From assembly GCF_902706285.1 (NCBI RefSeq), contig NZ_CACSKD010000010.1, forward strand, positions 124,001 to 188,000: DNA of 64,000 nt, in the 5' to 3' direction. Position numbers and translations under genes: made by a program. Of the stretch, positions 63,908-64,000 are shown in pieces. Within the stretch, counting starts at the first letter, position 1; each line of letters opens with the position of its first letter. Origin of the DNA: Rhizobium sp. 18055 (GTDB lineage Bacteria > Pseudomonadota > Alphaproteobacteria > Rhizobiales > Rhizobiaceae). The notes beneath the pieces were generated by a model that searched no databases, was not told where the DNA came from, and was given only the letters and a program-made list of their open reading frames with translations.

Positions 63908-64000
63908 GTGACCGTTGCGTCGAAAACAGTTTCGGACGTAATCCACTCGCATTTTGGCGCGCTGACGCGGGCCGAGAAGCAGTTGGCTGAAAGTCTGCTG
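63908..64000 (+). CDS. RpiR-family transcriptional regulator, N-terminal fragment (cut by right edge)
   Basis: The 31 visible codons start at GTG (63908) with GGGGAG about 10 nt upstream and run off the right edge. They read MTVASKTVSDVIHSHFGALT then RAEKQLAESLL, the start of the RpiR/MurR winged-helix domain (typical LTxAEKxLAxxLL helix). The rest (HTH end and SIS sugar-phosphate domain) lies outside. As the divergent neighbour of the FGase-type gene, it is the likely regulator of the amine catabolic run. The call rests on a short segment. Confidence 0.7.
   Translation, partial: MTVASKTVSDVIHSHFGALTRAEKQLAESLL

Noticed and set aside
63710..63952. 80-codon minus-strand frame over the FGase/RpiR intergenic region
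   Set aside because: It covers the promoter dyads and the start of the RpiR-type gene and lacks a ribosome site.

Overview
The window is chromosomal DNA of a GC-rich alphaproteobacterium, most likely a Rhizobiales member close to Rhizobium/Agrobacterium/Sinorhizobium. Evidence: an FtsZ of about 570 residues with a long Q/P/M-rich linker, the recN-bamD-lpxC-ftsZ-ftsA-ftsQ-ddl-mur order, the betaine-lipid pair btaA-btaB, a PPi-type phosphofructokinase, an RNase P RNA next to the division cluster, and an ArsR-methyltransferase fusion upstream of metF. No phage, IS element, tRNA, rRNA or CRISPR array was seen.

Layout. 1-25.3 kb: the division and cell-wall (dcw) cluster, all on the minus strand, reading from mraZ at the right (preceded by four 10-bp-spaced TGGG boxes) through rsmH, ftsL, ftsI, murE, murF, mraY, murD, ftsW, murG, murC and murB, then ddl, ftsQ, ftsA, ftsZ, lpxC, bamD and a truncated recN. 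The cluster is split between murB and ddl by aqpZ, a metabolite symporter and a Tat-exported phosphoesterase. 25.3-26.4 kb: a small CxxC-CxxC protein gene and rnpB. 26.4-40.8 kb: two tandem FAD oxidoreductases, several secreted peptidoglycan hydrolases (two SLT transglycosylases, an amidase coupled to a TerB/J-domain protein, a GH25 muramidase, an MltB-type enzyme), pfp with a LysE-type exporter, a serine hydrolase, btaAB, and a 25-codon single-pass membrane peptide gene.

40.8-55.9 kb: metF with its SahR-like regulator and a perfect palindromic operator candidate, ettA, a periplasmic RNase T2, an alpha/beta hydrolase, an EamA transporter / CoA-transferase / ThDP-enzyme run, a convergent RidA / CRSGxRS sulfurtransferase-like / aldose-epimerase-like run, an L,D-transpeptidase, a LuxR-type regulator and an orphan ParA-like ATPase.

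56.2-64 kb: a probable amine or amino-alcohol catabolic locus. It holds an iron-type alcohol dehydrogenase and an aldehyde dehydrogenase (4-bp overlap), a glutamine-synthetase-like ligase, an APC permease, an N-formylglutamate amidohydrolase-family enzyme and a divergent RpiR-type regulator (truncated by the right edge), with an XRE/PIN toxin-antitoxin pair lodged inside. The set fits a gamma-glutamylation route (uptake, gamma-glutamylation, two oxidations, hydrolysis). The substrate is not shown by the sequence.

The window is rich in envelope functions: precursor synthesis and septation genes on the left, murein remodelling enzymes in the middle, and lipid A (lpxC), outer-membrane assembly (bamD) and phosphorus-free lipid (btaAB) genes alongside.
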